Positions 18,277 to 27,391 of a stretch of DNA of 64,000 bases are shown here, in pieces. Source of the stretch: Paraburkholderia domus (GTDB lineage Bacteria; Pseudomonadota; Gammaproteobacteria; Burkholderiales; Burkholderiaceae); contig NZ_CAJNAT010000029.1 of NCBI RefSeq assembly GCF_905220705.1, positions 27,150 to 91,149 on the forward strand. Direction: 5' to 3'. Each line of letters opens with the position of its first letter. Positions within the stretch are counted from its first letter, which is position 1. The notes below the pieces were generated by a model, which was not told where the DNA came from, made no database searches, and was given only the letters and a program-made list of their open reading frames with translations. A program made the position numbers and the translations under genes.

Positions 18277-19042
18277 TCGTATTGCCCGCGCGGGCTTCGG
18301 CGGCATAGCGCCATGGCGCCGCGAGGTCGAGGATGGCGACGTCGCGCAGTTCGCCCGCCAGATCAGAGCGCTCGATCTGACCGTGACCGGCTATTGTCGC
18401 TCGACCTATCTTCCGGCAGCGACTTCCGCGGAATTCAGCGCGAACGTCAAAGCAAACCGGGCCGCATTGCGTGATGCGGCAGTGCTCGGAGCGCGTTGCT
18501 TCGTGATAGTGGTCGGTGGAATTGTGCCGGGTAGCCGCGATCTGGAAGGCGCGCGATCTCAGGCGGTCGACGGGATCTCAATGCTGCTGGAGACTGCACG
18601 CGAGTGCGGTGTGCCGCTCGCACTCGAGCCACTTCATCCAATGTACGCAGCCAATCGTGCCGTGGTCAACACAATCGCACAGGCAGTGAATATTTGTGAA
18701 ACCGTGGACCCGGACCGGTCAGGACTTATCGGTGTTGCAGTTGATGTTTACCACTGCTGGTGGGACCCGGAGCTGAAGGCGTCGATTGCCGCAGCTGGGC
18801 AGGCGGGCCGCATTCTGGCGTATCACGTGTGCGACTGGCTGCACGAAACCGGTGACATGCTACTGGATCGTGGAATGATGGGCGACGGTGTCATCGATCT
18901 ACCGGCGGTGCGGTCATGCGTCGAAGGCGCTGGATACGACGGACTGGTGGAAACCGAGATTTTTTCCGCACAAAACTGGTGGCAACGCGCACCGGACGAA
19001 GTACTCGCAATATGCGCTGAACGTCTGCGGACTGTCTGCTGA
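18191..19042 (+). CDS. Sugar phosphate isomerase/epimerase family TIM-barrel protein
   Basis: This 283-residue protein belongs to the AP-endonuclease-2/xylose-isomerase-like family. Metal-ligand motifs are visible: Glu in ALEPLHPMYAAN, Asp and His in AVDVYHCWWDP, His in AYHVCDW and Glu in LVETEIFS. The start MRNLQGR at 18191 is set by homology and overlaps the Dabb gene in another frame. It probably isomerises or dehydrates a keto-sugar or inosose-like intermediate. It is followed by a Gfo/Idh enzyme, a common pairing. Confidence 0.88.
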   Translation: MRNLQGRLDLCSINTATLGHREPLSRTIDRIARAGFGGIAPWRREVEDGDVAQFARQIRALDLTVTGYCRSTYLPAATSAEFSANVKANRAALRDAAVLGARCFVIVVGGIVPGSRDLEGARSQAVDGISMLLETARECGVPLALEPLHPMYAANRAVVNTIAQAVNICETVDPDRSGLIGVAVDVYHCWWDPELKASIAAAGQAGRILAYHVCDWLHETGDMLLDRGMMGDGVIDLPAVRSCVEGAGYDGLVETEIFSAQNWWQRAPDEVLAICAERLRTVC

Positions 19043-19080
19043 CAGTGCGCGTCAAACGACACGAACACACGGAGACAAAA

Positions 19081-20049
19081 ATGACTGAAAAGATTCGCTG
19101 GGGTGTACTGGGCGCCGCAAAGATTGCCGACAACTTTGTCGTGCCGGCTATCCAACGCTCGTCCAACGGACGGGTGACCACCGTCGCCAGCCGCGACCGC
19201 GACCGCGCACAGTCTTTCTCGACTAAGCATGGCATCGACCATGTATTGACAAGCTATGACGTGGTGATCGAAAGCAACGACGTAGACGCGATCTATATCC
19301 CGCTGCCAACGGCCAGCCACGTCGAATGGTGCAAGAAAGCCTTGCTCGGTGGCAAGCACGTGCTGTGCGAGAAGCCGATTGCAATGAATGCCGACGAGGT
19401 GCTCGAGTTGATCGCCTTGCGCGATAGGACAGGGCTTGTATGCGGCGAAGCATTCATGGTGGCGCATCACCCACAATGGGCCTTTGTTCGCGACAGCCTC
19501 GCTCAGGGAATGCTCGGCGAACTCACGCTGATCGAAGGGTCGTTCACTTACTTCAACGACGATCCCAATGCACTCAAGAATAATCTTTCACTCGGTGGCG
19601 GCGGGGTTCGCGACATCGGCGTCTACCCGGTCGTGACCACGCGGCTCGCGACAGGACTTGAACCGGCTCGCGTCCATGCAGAGGTCTTGCTCGATCCCCG
19701 CTTCGGCACCGACCGGTTCGCGCGATGCACCGCCGAGTTCCCCGAATTCTCGATGACGTTCTACTGCGGCACGCAACTGTCGCGCCGGCAGCACATGATC
19801 TTTCATGGAACCAAAGGCTGGTTACGCGTTGATGCACCGTTCAATCCGGGCACCTATGGCCCGGCGCAAATTCGCCATCGGTCCGATGAAACAGGTCAAA
19901 CACGCACCATTGAGTTCGGTGACGTAGACCAATATCAGTTGATGGTCGAAGACTTTGCGAGAACAGTGCTCGGACAAAACGCGAACCTGGCTTTCACGCT
20001 TGAAAACTCACTCGGTAATCAGTGGGTCATCGATCAGATACTTTCTTGA
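19081..20049 (+). CDS. Gfo/Idh/MocA family oxidoreductase (second)
   Basis: This 322-residue protein has an N-terminal Rossmann motif WGVLGAAKIA, CEKPIAMN (the EKP motif) and a substrate domain with GGGGVRDIGVYPV typical of the trans-dihydrodiol/xylose dehydrogenase branch. The start at 19081 has GGAGAC 6 bp upstream. It is the last gene of the plus-strand operon and converges with the aldo/keto reductase. It probably oxidises a cyclic or open sugar at the expense of NAD(P). Confidence 0.9.
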   Translation: MTEKIRWGVLGAAKIADNFVVPAIQRSSNGRVTTVASRDRDRAQSFSTKHGIDHVLTSYDVVIESNDVDAIYIPLPTASHVEWCKKALLGGKHVLCEKPIAMNADEVLELIALRDRTGLVCGEAFMVAHHPQWAFVRDSLAQGMLGELTLIEGSFTYFNDDPNALKNNLSLGGGGVRDIGVYPVVTTRLATGLEPARVHAEVLLDPRFGTDRFARCTAEFPEFSMTFYCGTQLSRRQHMIFHGTKGWLRVDAPFNPGTYGPAQIRHRSDETGQTRTIEFGDVDQYQLMVEDFARTVLGQNANLAFTLENSLGNQWVIDQILS

Positions 20050-20143
20050 GCAGCGCGTAACCGAGACATTGCGACGCGACGGGTAATCGCGAACGACGCG
20101 CTGGCAGCATTCGCTACCGCCAGGCGTAGCCTGCCGGCAAACG

Positions 20144-21160
20144 CTATTGAGGCGTCGGCGCATCCTGGCGGATCAACTCGCGGCGCTTCAGTTCGGTCCA
20201 GAACGCCGGTGGAATGTCGACCCGGAAGGTCTGCAGGTTGTCTTCCAGTTGCGCAACCGTACGTACGCCCGGAATGTTGGTCGGGATCGCAGGGTGGCCG
20301 AGGACGAATTGCAGTGCTGCGGCTTTGAGCGGCACCGAGAATTCCCGACATACCTGCTCGATCTGGCGTACGCGCTCAAGGATCGGCTCCGGCGCGAGCG
20401 AATAGTTGTACTTCGCACCGGGCACGGCACCCGTCGCGAGAATGCCGCTGTTGTAGCCGCCACCGAGAATCACTGACACGTGCTTCTCTTCACACATCGG
20501 CAGAAAGCCGTCCAGCGCGTCCTGCTCGAGCAGCGTGTAGCGGCCGGCCAGCAGCAGGCAGTCGAAATCCTGCTGGCGAATCGCTTCGTGCGCGACCTGC
20601 CACTCGTTGACGCCGAGCCCCACCGCTTTCACGACCCCTTCGTCCCGGAGTTTCAGCAGTGCTTTCGACGCACCCGCCATCGCGGCCTTGAACATCTCAG
20701 GCTGGCGCTCTCCGTGCGTAAAGACGTCGATGTCGTGAATCAGCGCGATATCGATGTGCTCCAGCGCCAGACGCTGCAGACTGTCCTCGATCGAGCGCAT
20801 TGTGCCGTCGTAGCTGTAGTCGAAAACAGGTTCGAACGGCAGCCCGTCGACCCACGGCTCGAAGTTGATCTCGGCGCGCTTGTGCGGCTTCAGAATGCGC
20901 CCGACTTTGGTCGACAGCACGTACTGGTCACGCGGATACCAGCGCAACCCCTGCCCGCAACGCGCCTCGCTCAACCCATGGCCATACATCGGGGCGGTAT
21001 CGAAGTAGCGTACGCCCGCGTCCCACGCTGCCTTGATCAACGCAGCCGAATCTTCCTCGCTGATCGACCTGAAGATGTTGCCGATCGGCGCGGCGCCGAA
21101 GCCCATCAAGGTTGTCTCGAGCCCTGAGCGCGGCCATCTACGCTTTGCTACCGGATCCAT
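20144..21160 (-). CDS. Aldo/keto reductase (aldose dehydrogenase type)
   Basis: This 338-residue TIM-barrel oxidoreductase has catalytic D54, Y59 and K85, with the fourth residue His in ALIHDIDVF. The length and the segment LGGGYNSGILATG fit the D-threo-aldose/L-fucose dehydrogenase branch, which oxidises aldoses to lactones. Its first 276 bp are identical to 1-276 of the window, but the upstream region (ACTTGTCCCC ...) differs and lacks the TAAC-N10-GTTA site. The binding-protein gene at 21216-22463 lies upstream on the same strand. Confidence 0.92.
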   Translation of the reverse strand: MDPVAKRRWPRSGLETTLMGFGAAPIGNIFRSISEEDSAALIKAAWDAGVRYFDTAPMYGHGLSEARCGQGLRWYPRDQYVLSTKVGRILKPHKRAEINFEPWVDGLPFEPVFDYSYDGTMRSIEDSLQRLALEHIDIALIHDIDVFTHGERQPEMFKAAMAGASKALLKLRDEGVVKAVGLGVNEWQVAHEAIRQQDFDCLLLAGRYTLLEQDALDGFLPMCEEKHVSVILGGGYNSGILATGAVPGAKYNYSLAPEPILERVRQIEQVCREFSVPLKAAALQFVLGHPAIPTNIPGVRTVAQLEDNLQTFRVDIPPAFWTELKRRELIRQDAPTPQ

Positions 21161-21215
21161 ACTTGTCCCCTTTCATGAGTAAAGCTGCGTTTCACAATGA
21201 GCTAACACGCAGCTC

Positions 21216-22463
21216 TTACTTGACCTTCGCGGCAGCGGCAAGCTTGCGCGCGCCCTCTTTTGCATCCTCGTTCGAGTTCATGAAGTTCGTAACGACGTCG
21301 GTGATCGCGCCAGCGGTGACCGAGGACTGAAGTTCGCCGAAGGCCAACGACGGCAGGAACCCACCCGATTTGATCGTGGCCTGCTCGTCTGCGCGGGATT
21401 TCCTGGCGCAGCTATCGAACTTGTCCATGGGCACGTCGAGCCGAACCGGTATTGAACCCTTGTAGAGACTGAACTGCTGCTGGAAATCAACGGACATAAT
21501 CGTTTTGGCAAGCGCAAGCTGCCCTGGAGTCGCGTCCTTTTTGCCGTTCTGCTGGAAGAACACGAATGCATCCGCTGTGTACGTATAAGCGTTCGATGTT
21601 CCAGGAGCAGCCGCGCAGATATAGTCGACATCTGCCTTCTTGTTCGCGTTGGCGAATTCCCCTTTCGCCCAGTCTCCCATGAACTGCATGCCGCCCGAGC
21701 CGGAAATCACCATCGCGGTCGCGAGGTTCCAGTCGCGGCCGTGATAGCCCTTATCGAAGTAAGTCCGGATCTTCTGGACGGTCTCGAACACTTGCACCAT
21801 CTGTGGCGAGGTCAGCGTTTTCTGATCGAGATCGACGAGGGCTTTCCGGTAGAAGTCCGCGCCCTGGGAGAGCACGACTGTCTCCCAGATAGTCATGTCC
21901 TGCCAGGGCTGACCACCGTGCGCGACCGGCGTGATGCCCGCTGCACGAAACTTGTCGGCGAGTGCGAGGAATTCCGGCCACGTCGTGGGCGGCGTCCCGC
22001 CGACTTTGTCGAGGTCCGCTTTGTTGATCCATAACCAGTTGATTCGATGCACCGAGAAAGGTGCGGCCACATAGTGACCGCCTGCCTTCATGGCACTGTC
22101 TATTTGGGCGGGCGTATGCATTTTCCAATCGGTCGCGGCCTGATCGATCGTGACCAGCGAGCCCTGCTCCGCCCAATCCTGAATCAGCGGACCCTTGATC
22201 TGCGCTGCGGATGGCCCGTTGCCCGAGATGACCTGCGTCTTCAGCGCTGTCATGGCCGCCGCGCCCGCGCCTCCTGCGATAGCGAAGTCTTTCCACTCGT
22301 AGCCCTGTTTGCTCATATCATCCTTGAGCACCCGGATCGCTTTCGATTCGCCGCCGGACGTCCACCAGTGCAGTACCGAAAGCTGTTCGGCGGCAAGTGC
22401 CGCATGCGTTCCCGCCATGAGCAGCGCGACAGCCGTCGCAACCGATGTCAGTGATCGTTTCAT
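21216..22463 (-). CDS. Extracellular solute-binding protein family 1 (sugar ABC importer), orphan
   Basis: This 415-residue MalE/GtsA-like binding protein has a Sec signal (MKRSLTSVATAVALLMAGTH, cleaved near AALAAEQ). Family features include LHWWTSGGE, VISGNGPSAAQ, GGMQFMGDWAKGEF and KGSIPVR. The ATG at 22463 has GGAG upstream; an extension to 22541 is not supported. No permease or ATPase for this family is adjacent. It must therefore borrow a transporter encoded elsewhere or have lost its partners. It lies directly downstream of the DUF1479 gene on the same strand. Confidence 0.92.
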   Translation of the reverse strand: MKRSLTSVATAVALLMAGTHAALAAEQLSVLHWWTSGGESKAIRVLKDDMSKQGYEWKDFAIAGGAGAAAMTALKTQVISGNGPSAAQIKGPLIQDWAEQGSLVTIDQAATDWKMHTPAQIDSAMKAGGHYVAAPFSVHRINWLWINKADLDKVGGTPPTTWPEFLALADKFRAAGITPVAHGGQPWQDMTIWETVVLSQGADFYRKALVDLDQKTLTSPQMVQVFETVQKIRTYFDKGYHGRDWNLATAMVISGSGGMQFMGDWAKGEFANANKKADVDYICAAAPGTSNAYTYTADAFVFFQQNGKKDATPGQLALAKTIMSVDFQQQFSLYKGSIPVRLDVPMDKFDSCARKSRADEQATIKSGGFLPSLAFGELQSSVTAGAITDVVTNFMNSNEDAKEGARKLAAAAKVK

Positions 22464-22541
22464 TGCAGTCTCCGAATTTTTCGTTATGGATGGAGGAACG
22501 CATTCGCAATCAGAGCGACCGCGCGTGCGTGCCCATTTCAA

Positions 22542-23786
22542 CTACAGATCAAACCCGAGTTGTGCTTTGCCAAGCGGTGTCAGGTCGTCGGCCGTCGCGC
22601 GGCCGGTGAAATCGACTTCAAAATGGTCAGTCGGGAAATCAGGCGGGCTCTCACCCTTCAGGAAGCTCGGCAACTGACGCTTCAGGTAAGCGTCGTTTTT
22701 GGCGCACGCGGGCGCCGAGGCGATATACATCACATTGCTGTAACCCACCCCTTTATGCTCGTCTTCGACCGCATGGATGACGTCGCTGTGCCAGAATACG
22801 GTGTCACCCGTTTCCATTTTGGGAATCGACGACAACGCCTCGAACAAGGGCGCATGAAATTCCGGCTTGATCGAGAGCGCCCGTCCGGGCATGGCCCCGC
22901 ATAGGTCGTCCTCGGCGACATCGTCCTGGAGCGCGCGCAGCAGGATGTACACCATCGAATTCGCAATGGGTACGAGTTGCAGCGTGCCGTCGCCCGGACC
23001 TTGCGGCGTCAATGCTGTCCAGCCCTGAAATGTGCGGAACATCGAACAGACGGCTGGCGACGCGATCTCTTCCACGTCAGGCCGGAAAGCCGCGTCGAAC
23101 GCATCGTAATCACGCCAGTTCCCGGCGAACACGCGGCGGTACACCTTGCGAAAATTGCTTTCAATCCAGCGCTCAACCGACCCGCCGTCGCAATGCGCCG
23201 ACAAGCCGAGCGACGCCGAGCCCGGTGGCCGGCGACGCAGACGGTCCGCATAGACAGGCACATTTTCCGGATCGAAGTGAACCCGTCCGTCGCTCTCATT
23301 GCGCCACAGTTTGTTCAGGAACACGCGCGCCGCGGTCAGCGATTCCGACTGACGGGCCAGCACTTGTGGCTTCGACCAGTACACGCCATAGATTTGCGGC
23401 TTGCTGGACGCCAAGTGGCCAAAGTATTTGTCTTCGGCGCGGTTTTCGAGGCGTTTGTCGAGGTTATTGGTCTCGACATAGTTGGCGATATCCTGATCCC
23501 AGCCTTGCACGAGTGCGCGAGGAAAGACCTGACGAATCACGCATGCGCCGCGCGCCTTGACGAGTGCAATCTGATCCGCCGTGACACGTTGTTCGGCAAT
23601 GTCGGAAAACCGAATCTCGGGAATGACGTCTTCGCCACGATCCCGCTGAGCCGCGATTCGCTTTGCTTCGGCAATGAGCGCTTCTTCCACTTCGGCGAAG
23701 ACCTCCCGGTAATTCGGCAACGCCGCGCGCAACGCCTTTTTTGCCTGCCGGATTGCGCTCGGCAAGTCGTCGATTTTCAGTGCCAT
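22542..23786 (-). CDS. DUF1479 (YbiU-like) putative iron/2-oxoglutarate oxygenase
   Basis: This 414-residue protein is of the DUF1479/YbiU family. It has a probable facial triad, His-x-Asp in LSAHCDGG and a distal His in VFWHSDVIHAVE, with an Arg/Asn-rich C-terminal strand (GYSNVMYIASAP). That pattern indicates a non-haem Fe(II) dioxygenase of unknown substrate. GGAGAC precedes the ATG. It diverges from an AraC gene across a 93-bp region with an inverted repeat, and is probably induced by that regulator. Confidence 0.88.
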   Translation of the reverse strand: MALKIDDLPSAIRQAKKALRAALPNYREVFAEVEEALIAEAKRIAAQRDRGEDVIPEIRFSDIAEQRVTADQIALVKARGACVIRQVFPRALVQGWDQDIANYVETNNLDKRLENRAEDKYFGHLASSKPQIYGVYWSKPQVLARQSESLTAARVFLNKLWRNESDGRVHFDPENVPVYADRLRRRPPGSASLGLSAHCDGGSVERWIESNFRKVYRRVFAGNWRDYDAFDAAFRPDVEEIASPAVCSMFRTFQGWTALTPQGPGDGTLQLVPIANSMVYILLRALQDDVAEDDLCGAMPGRALSIKPEFHAPLFEALSSIPKMETGDTVFWHSDVIHAVEDEHKGVGYSNVMYIASAPACAKNDAYLKRQLPSFLKGESPPDFPTDHFEVDFTGRATADDLTPLGKAQLGFDL

Positions 23787-23806
23787 GATTGTCTCCGTAT
23801 GAAATT

Positions 23807-23835
23807 CGTATGCGCTAGCATATGATGCGCATACG
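23807..23835. promoter_or_regulatory. Inverted repeat CGTATGCGC-N11-GCGCATACG between DUF1479 and araC genes
   Basis: A perfect 9-bp inverted repeat with an 11-bp AT-rich spacer lies in the divergent promoter region. It is a good candidate for the operator of the AraC protein encoded at 23880, or for another dimeric regulator. Assignment is by position only. Confidence 0.5.
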
Positions 23836-23879
23836 TGCCATAGTGATACTATTCAGTCGATTAATTTGCGCTTTCGGCC

Positions 23880-24854
23880 ATGAAACCAGCCTATGAGCAC
23901 GTCGAGTTTGGCAAGGACTGTTCGGTCCGGGTTTACCATCGGCGACTTCCGCGTATTCCGTTCGAATGGCATCACCATCCGGAGTACGAGTTAACGCTGA
24001 CGATGAACAGTCATGGCAAGCGCTACATCGGCGACTCAGTCAACGACTATGAAGCCGAGGATCTTGTCCTCGTGCCGCCGGATTTGCCGCATACGTGGGC
24101 GTCGAATCGTTCGATCGAGCCATCCGCGCCGCAGGTCGCCATCGTTATCTGGTTCGACGGTGATTGGGCGCGGCGTATGGCGGATTGTTGCCTCGAATAT
24201 GAACCGCTGCGCAAACTGTTGCGCAGAGCCGCGTGTGGCCTGGCCTTCGAGCGGCCTGCGGGTAAATGGATGCGTGGCCGCCTGGAGCAATTGCTATCGA
24301 AAGTGGCGCGCGAGCGTCTGGGTGCCGCGCTCGATATTCTGTGCACGCTCGCCGATGCACCAGGCCAGCCGCTTGCCTCGCCGAGTGCCTTCAATCAGGC
24401 TACCATGGGCCCATCCGGCCACGAGCCCGAGCAGATCAACCGTGTCCTTTCGATGATCGACGCGCGCTTTGCCGAACCGCTGCGGCTATCAGAACTCTGT
24501 GCGGCGGCCAGCCTGTCGGAACGCACGCTTACACGTTACTTCGTTCAACATATCGGTGAGAGCGTGGGACGGTATATCGCCCGCGTTCGAATCGGGCACG
24601 CGTGCCGGATGCTGGCCGACACCTCTCTGCCTGTTGCCGTCATCGCTGCCCGTTCGGGCTTCGCGAATGTCGCCAATTTCAATCGGCAGTTCAAGGCCGC
24701 CAAGCAAGCGACGCCGGCTGAATATCGGCGGCAGTTCGCGGCTGCGGGTTCGCCGGATCAGGACGCAGCGGCCCGCTTAACCGAACGGCCCCCTTCTCTT
24801 CAAAGAAAGCGGAAATCATCTGGCGAGAAAAATGGCGAAGCGAGCGCTCATTAG
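23880..24854 (+). CDS. AraC family transcriptional regulator
   Basis: This 324-residue protein has an N-terminal cupin sensing domain (FEWHHHPEYELTL, LVLVPPDLPHTWAS) and a C-terminal double helix-turn-helix (LRLSELCAAASLSERTLTRYF and VAVIAARSGFANVANFNRQFKAA). The last 35 residues are a disordered, charged tail. It is divergent from the DUF1479 and orphan binding-protein genes and probably controls them in response to a small carbohydrate-like effector. Confidence 0.93.
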   Translation: MKPAYEHVEFGKDCSVRVYHRRLPRIPFEWHHHPEYELTLTMNSHGKRYIGDSVNDYEAEDLVLVPPDLPHTWASNRSIEPSAPQVAIVIWFDGDWARRMADCCLEYEPLRKLLRRAACGLAFERPAGKWMRGRLEQLLSKVARERLGAALDILCTLADAPGQPLASPSAFNQATMGPSGHEPEQINRVLSMIDARFAEPLRLSELCAAASLSERTLTRYFVQHIGESVGRYIARVRIGHACRMLADTSLPVAVIAARSGFANVANFNRQFKAAKQATPAEYRRQFAAAGSPDQDAAARLTERPPSLQRKRKSSGEKNGEASAH

Positions 24855-24991
24855 TCGCGCATGTGCTGACGTGAAATGAGAGAGCGAGCAAAAGTTGGGG
24901 AGTCTTCCAGGGAGGGCTGCTCGAGCATCCGGGCGCGGCACCGGCTTCGTGTGGAGTACGCTGATCGGTATCGCAATGGTGGGAGCGAACC

Positions 24992-25908
24992 ATGCGGTTG
25001 ATCATCGAAGCAAGGTTGGCCGAAGGGGACAGCGACACGGTCAGGGACGGTGACGGAGTTCTGGCGGTGGTTGAGCGCCGAGGCTGCAGTTTTCGCCCAA
25101 CTGGGCGTGACTCTTGCGGAAGGGCGGTCGCTGCTGGCAAAGATGCAGGCCGAGCTGGTTTCGAAACAGGTGGAGTGGTGGCTCTCGGGCCAGACCGATT
25201 GTCGGCGCTGCGGCCCGGCCTTGAGCCACAAGGACAGTCGCTCGACCGTGCTATGCACCGTGTACGGCAAAGTGACGGTGAAGAGTCCGCGGCTGTGGTT
25301 GTGTGCTTGCCAGCGGACTGCGCGGACGCCGCGGCGCGTGGTGCATCCCTTGTCCAAAGCCCTAACCGGGCGCGTCACGCCGGAGCTGGAATACCTCCAG
25401 GCGAAGTGGGCAGCCCATCTGCCATACCGGCAGGCCACGGCCATGCTCAAGGAAGTGCTGCCGCTGGACAAGGGCATTTCGTTCAGCGGCACCCGGGATC
25501 GGATTCACACTCCTGGAAAACAGCTCGACGCTGACATCAAGCGTGACGTCTCGAAGTTGCTCCAGGCCGCTGCAGACGTACAGGTTCGCGAATCCAGCCA
25601 TGTCGCTGCCGTGAGCGTCGACTCGGCGTGGCTGCGGCATTGCGACTCCGAGAGAGGCCCTGGCCGCCACGTGAACATCGTCGCCGGGCGGGCGAAGTTC
25701 ACCGATGGTCCTTCAAAACTGTATGCGTATGTGTACAGGGAAGTCACCTCGGCTGCAGCGCGACTCGATCAGTTCCTCAGCCGGAACGGTGTGGCGAGCG
25801 ATGAACGCGTGACCGTGATCAGCGACGAGGCCGGTGAATTTGCAAAGGCCGTCGAGGGCAGTCAGCTGGCTCGCGGCCGGATCCTCGACTGGTTCCACAT
25901 CGCGATGA
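24992..25908 (+). pseudogene. ISKra4-family transposase, frameshifted and 3'-truncated
   Basis: A reading frame starting at 24992 (MRLIIEARLAEGDSDTV) gives the usual N-terminus. Around 25070-25085 the coding frame shifts to the one that carries AQLGVTLAEGRSLLAKMQAEL, the zinc-finger-like CRRCG, YGKVTVKSPR and the DDE-region blocks SVDSAWLRHCD and VISDEAGEFAKAVEGSQLARGRILDWFHIAM. After WFHIAM the family similarity stops, so about the last third is gone. Terminal repeats were not identified. This is a dead IS remnant bordering the recombinase operon. Confidence 0.8.
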
Positions 25909-25910
25909 AC

Positions 25911-26171
25911 CGTTGCCCTTCAGATTCTCCCCTGAATCGCACCGGTGAGGCTGCCCTTTTGCCGCCGTCGAAACACAGCCACACCTTGCTGCTAAAAAGG
26001 CGGAGAGTCATTGCCCGCCGATTGATCCCGGACTTTCCATAAAAGAAATTAGCAACACTTTTGGTATGTTCTGGGCCGTTGCTCAGCGCACGGTCTCACG
26101 ACGTTACATACCGCAATCGTGACATGCGCATATGGTAGGTTTTGCGAGCGCATTCTGTTGCGGGGATTTCC
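25911..26171. other. Non-coding junction between IS remnant and recombinase operon
   Basis: About 260 bp with no supported gene. It must hold the promoter of the recombinase operon and possibly its left end. An AGCAACAC at 26049 and an inverted copy of GAGCAAC near 26082 resemble the GCAACA repeats at the other side (32335-32514). No clear target duplication was found. Confidence 0.4.
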
Positions 26172-27389
26172 ATGTTCGTTCAGATCGGTGCCGTCGTGGT
26201 GCCGCGAGCACTCCAAGGCGTTCTGCTGGTCGACAGCAATCATGTTCCTCGATACTGGGCCGCGGTCTGGCTGGTCATCGCTGCGTCACAGTGGGCTACG
26301 TCGACGCAGACGATGCGACTGCGGTACATCGAGAATCTGTACGAACACGCGGATCGATCGTTCAAGGCAAATGCGCTCGATGACGCGCTAGCCGGTCTTG
26401 ATGAAGCGCGGCTTGCCGACATTCTCGAGTCGTGGTTCGTGAGTTTGCGCAACCAGCCTGTCGCAGGCAGCAGCAACGAGGACCGGTGGCGGACCGGACT
26501 GGGTTTCGTGACGTCAATGGTCACGTGGCTTTCGAAGTCTGACGACGCGAACATGCAGCAGATTGAAGCGCGGATCCATCGGCTGTCGACGCTTTACCGC
26601 CAGTTGCACATACGGCAAGGCGGCCGTACTGAGACTCTTCGATCGCTGCCTGCCAGCGTGGTCGAAAGCCTCTATCAGATACTGGATCCGGAATCGGATA
26701 CCAATCCGTTCCGACGTTCTCATACGCGCTGGCGGGTCTTCATCGCGTTCGTGTTGATGCTCCATCAGGGACTACGGCGAGGCGAACTGTTGCTGCTGAC
26801 CGCGGATGCCATCAAGAGCAGCCATGACCGCAAGCTTGATCAGACACGGTACTGGCTGAACGTCCGACAGAATGGATATGAAGAAGCGGACGGCGATAGC
26901 CGCTACTCGAAACCCAGCATCAAGACCATTCATTCGATCAGGCAGATTCCTGTCACCGACGCGACTGCCCGCCTCGTGCAGGTCTATTGCGAAAATTATC
27001 GGGGCCGGCCTTCCCATTCGTTCATGCTGAATGCACAGACTGGCGGCCCTCTGTCCACCGAGTCGCTGACAAAGATCTTTACATTGATATCGAAAGCGCT
27101 GCCCTCCGAGATACGGCAGGAACTTTACGATCGCACCGGGAAAAGGACTGTGACGTGCCACGATCTCCGCCACACCTGCGCCGTGTTGAGGCTTCACCAG
27201 TTACTGGAGCGCGGCGACGCGATGGCCGAAGCGCTACAGAAGATGCGCACATTCTTCGGCTGGTCGAAAAGATCTGACATGCCATCGCGCTATGCCCGGG
27301 CTGTCTTCGAAAACAGGCTCGCGAGCGTATGGAGCGACGAATTCGATGATCGTGTGGCCGTGTTGCGCTCGCTTCCGAAGGGCCGTTGA
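26172..27389 (+). CDS. Tyrosine recombinase 1 of trio
   Basis: This 405-residue protein has a C-terminal tyrosine-recombinase catalytic domain. Arg I is in QGLRRGELLLL, the HxxRH block is CHDLRHTCAV, a Trp stands in the second His position (FFGWSKRSD), and the nucleophile Tyr is in MPSRYARAVFE. The N-terminal 200 residues are the core-binding region. ATG 26172 is preferred (GGGG upstream); a TTG start at 26142 is possible. Its stop overlaps the TTG/ATG start region of the next gene, implying one transcript. It should cut and rejoin DNA at the element's ends together with its two partners. Confidence 0.88.
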   Translation: MFVQIGAVVVPRALQGVLLVDSNHVPRYWAAVWLVIAASQWATSTQTMRLRYIENLYEHADRSFKANALDDALAGLDEARLADILESWFVSLRNQPVAGSSNEDRWRTGLGFVTSMVTWLSKSDDANMQQIEARIHRLSTLYRQLHIRQGGRTETLRSLPASVVESLYQILDPESDTNPFRRSHTRWRVFIAFVLMLHQGLRRGELLLLTADAIKSSHDRKLDQTRYWLNVRQNGYEEADGDSRYSKPSIKTIHSIRQIPVTDATARLVQVYCENYRGRPSHSFMLNAQTGGPLSTESLTKIFTLISKALPSEIRQELYDRTGKRTVTCHDLRHTCAVLRLHQLLERGDAMAEALQKMRTFFGWSKRSDMPSRYARAVFENRLASVWSDEFDDRVAVLRSLPKGR

Positions 27390-27391
27390 AC

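Noticed and set aside
20050..20143. Rho-independent terminator between convergent Gfo/Idh and aldo/keto reductase genes
   Set aside because: Only short stems (GCTAC/GTAGC) without a T-run were found.
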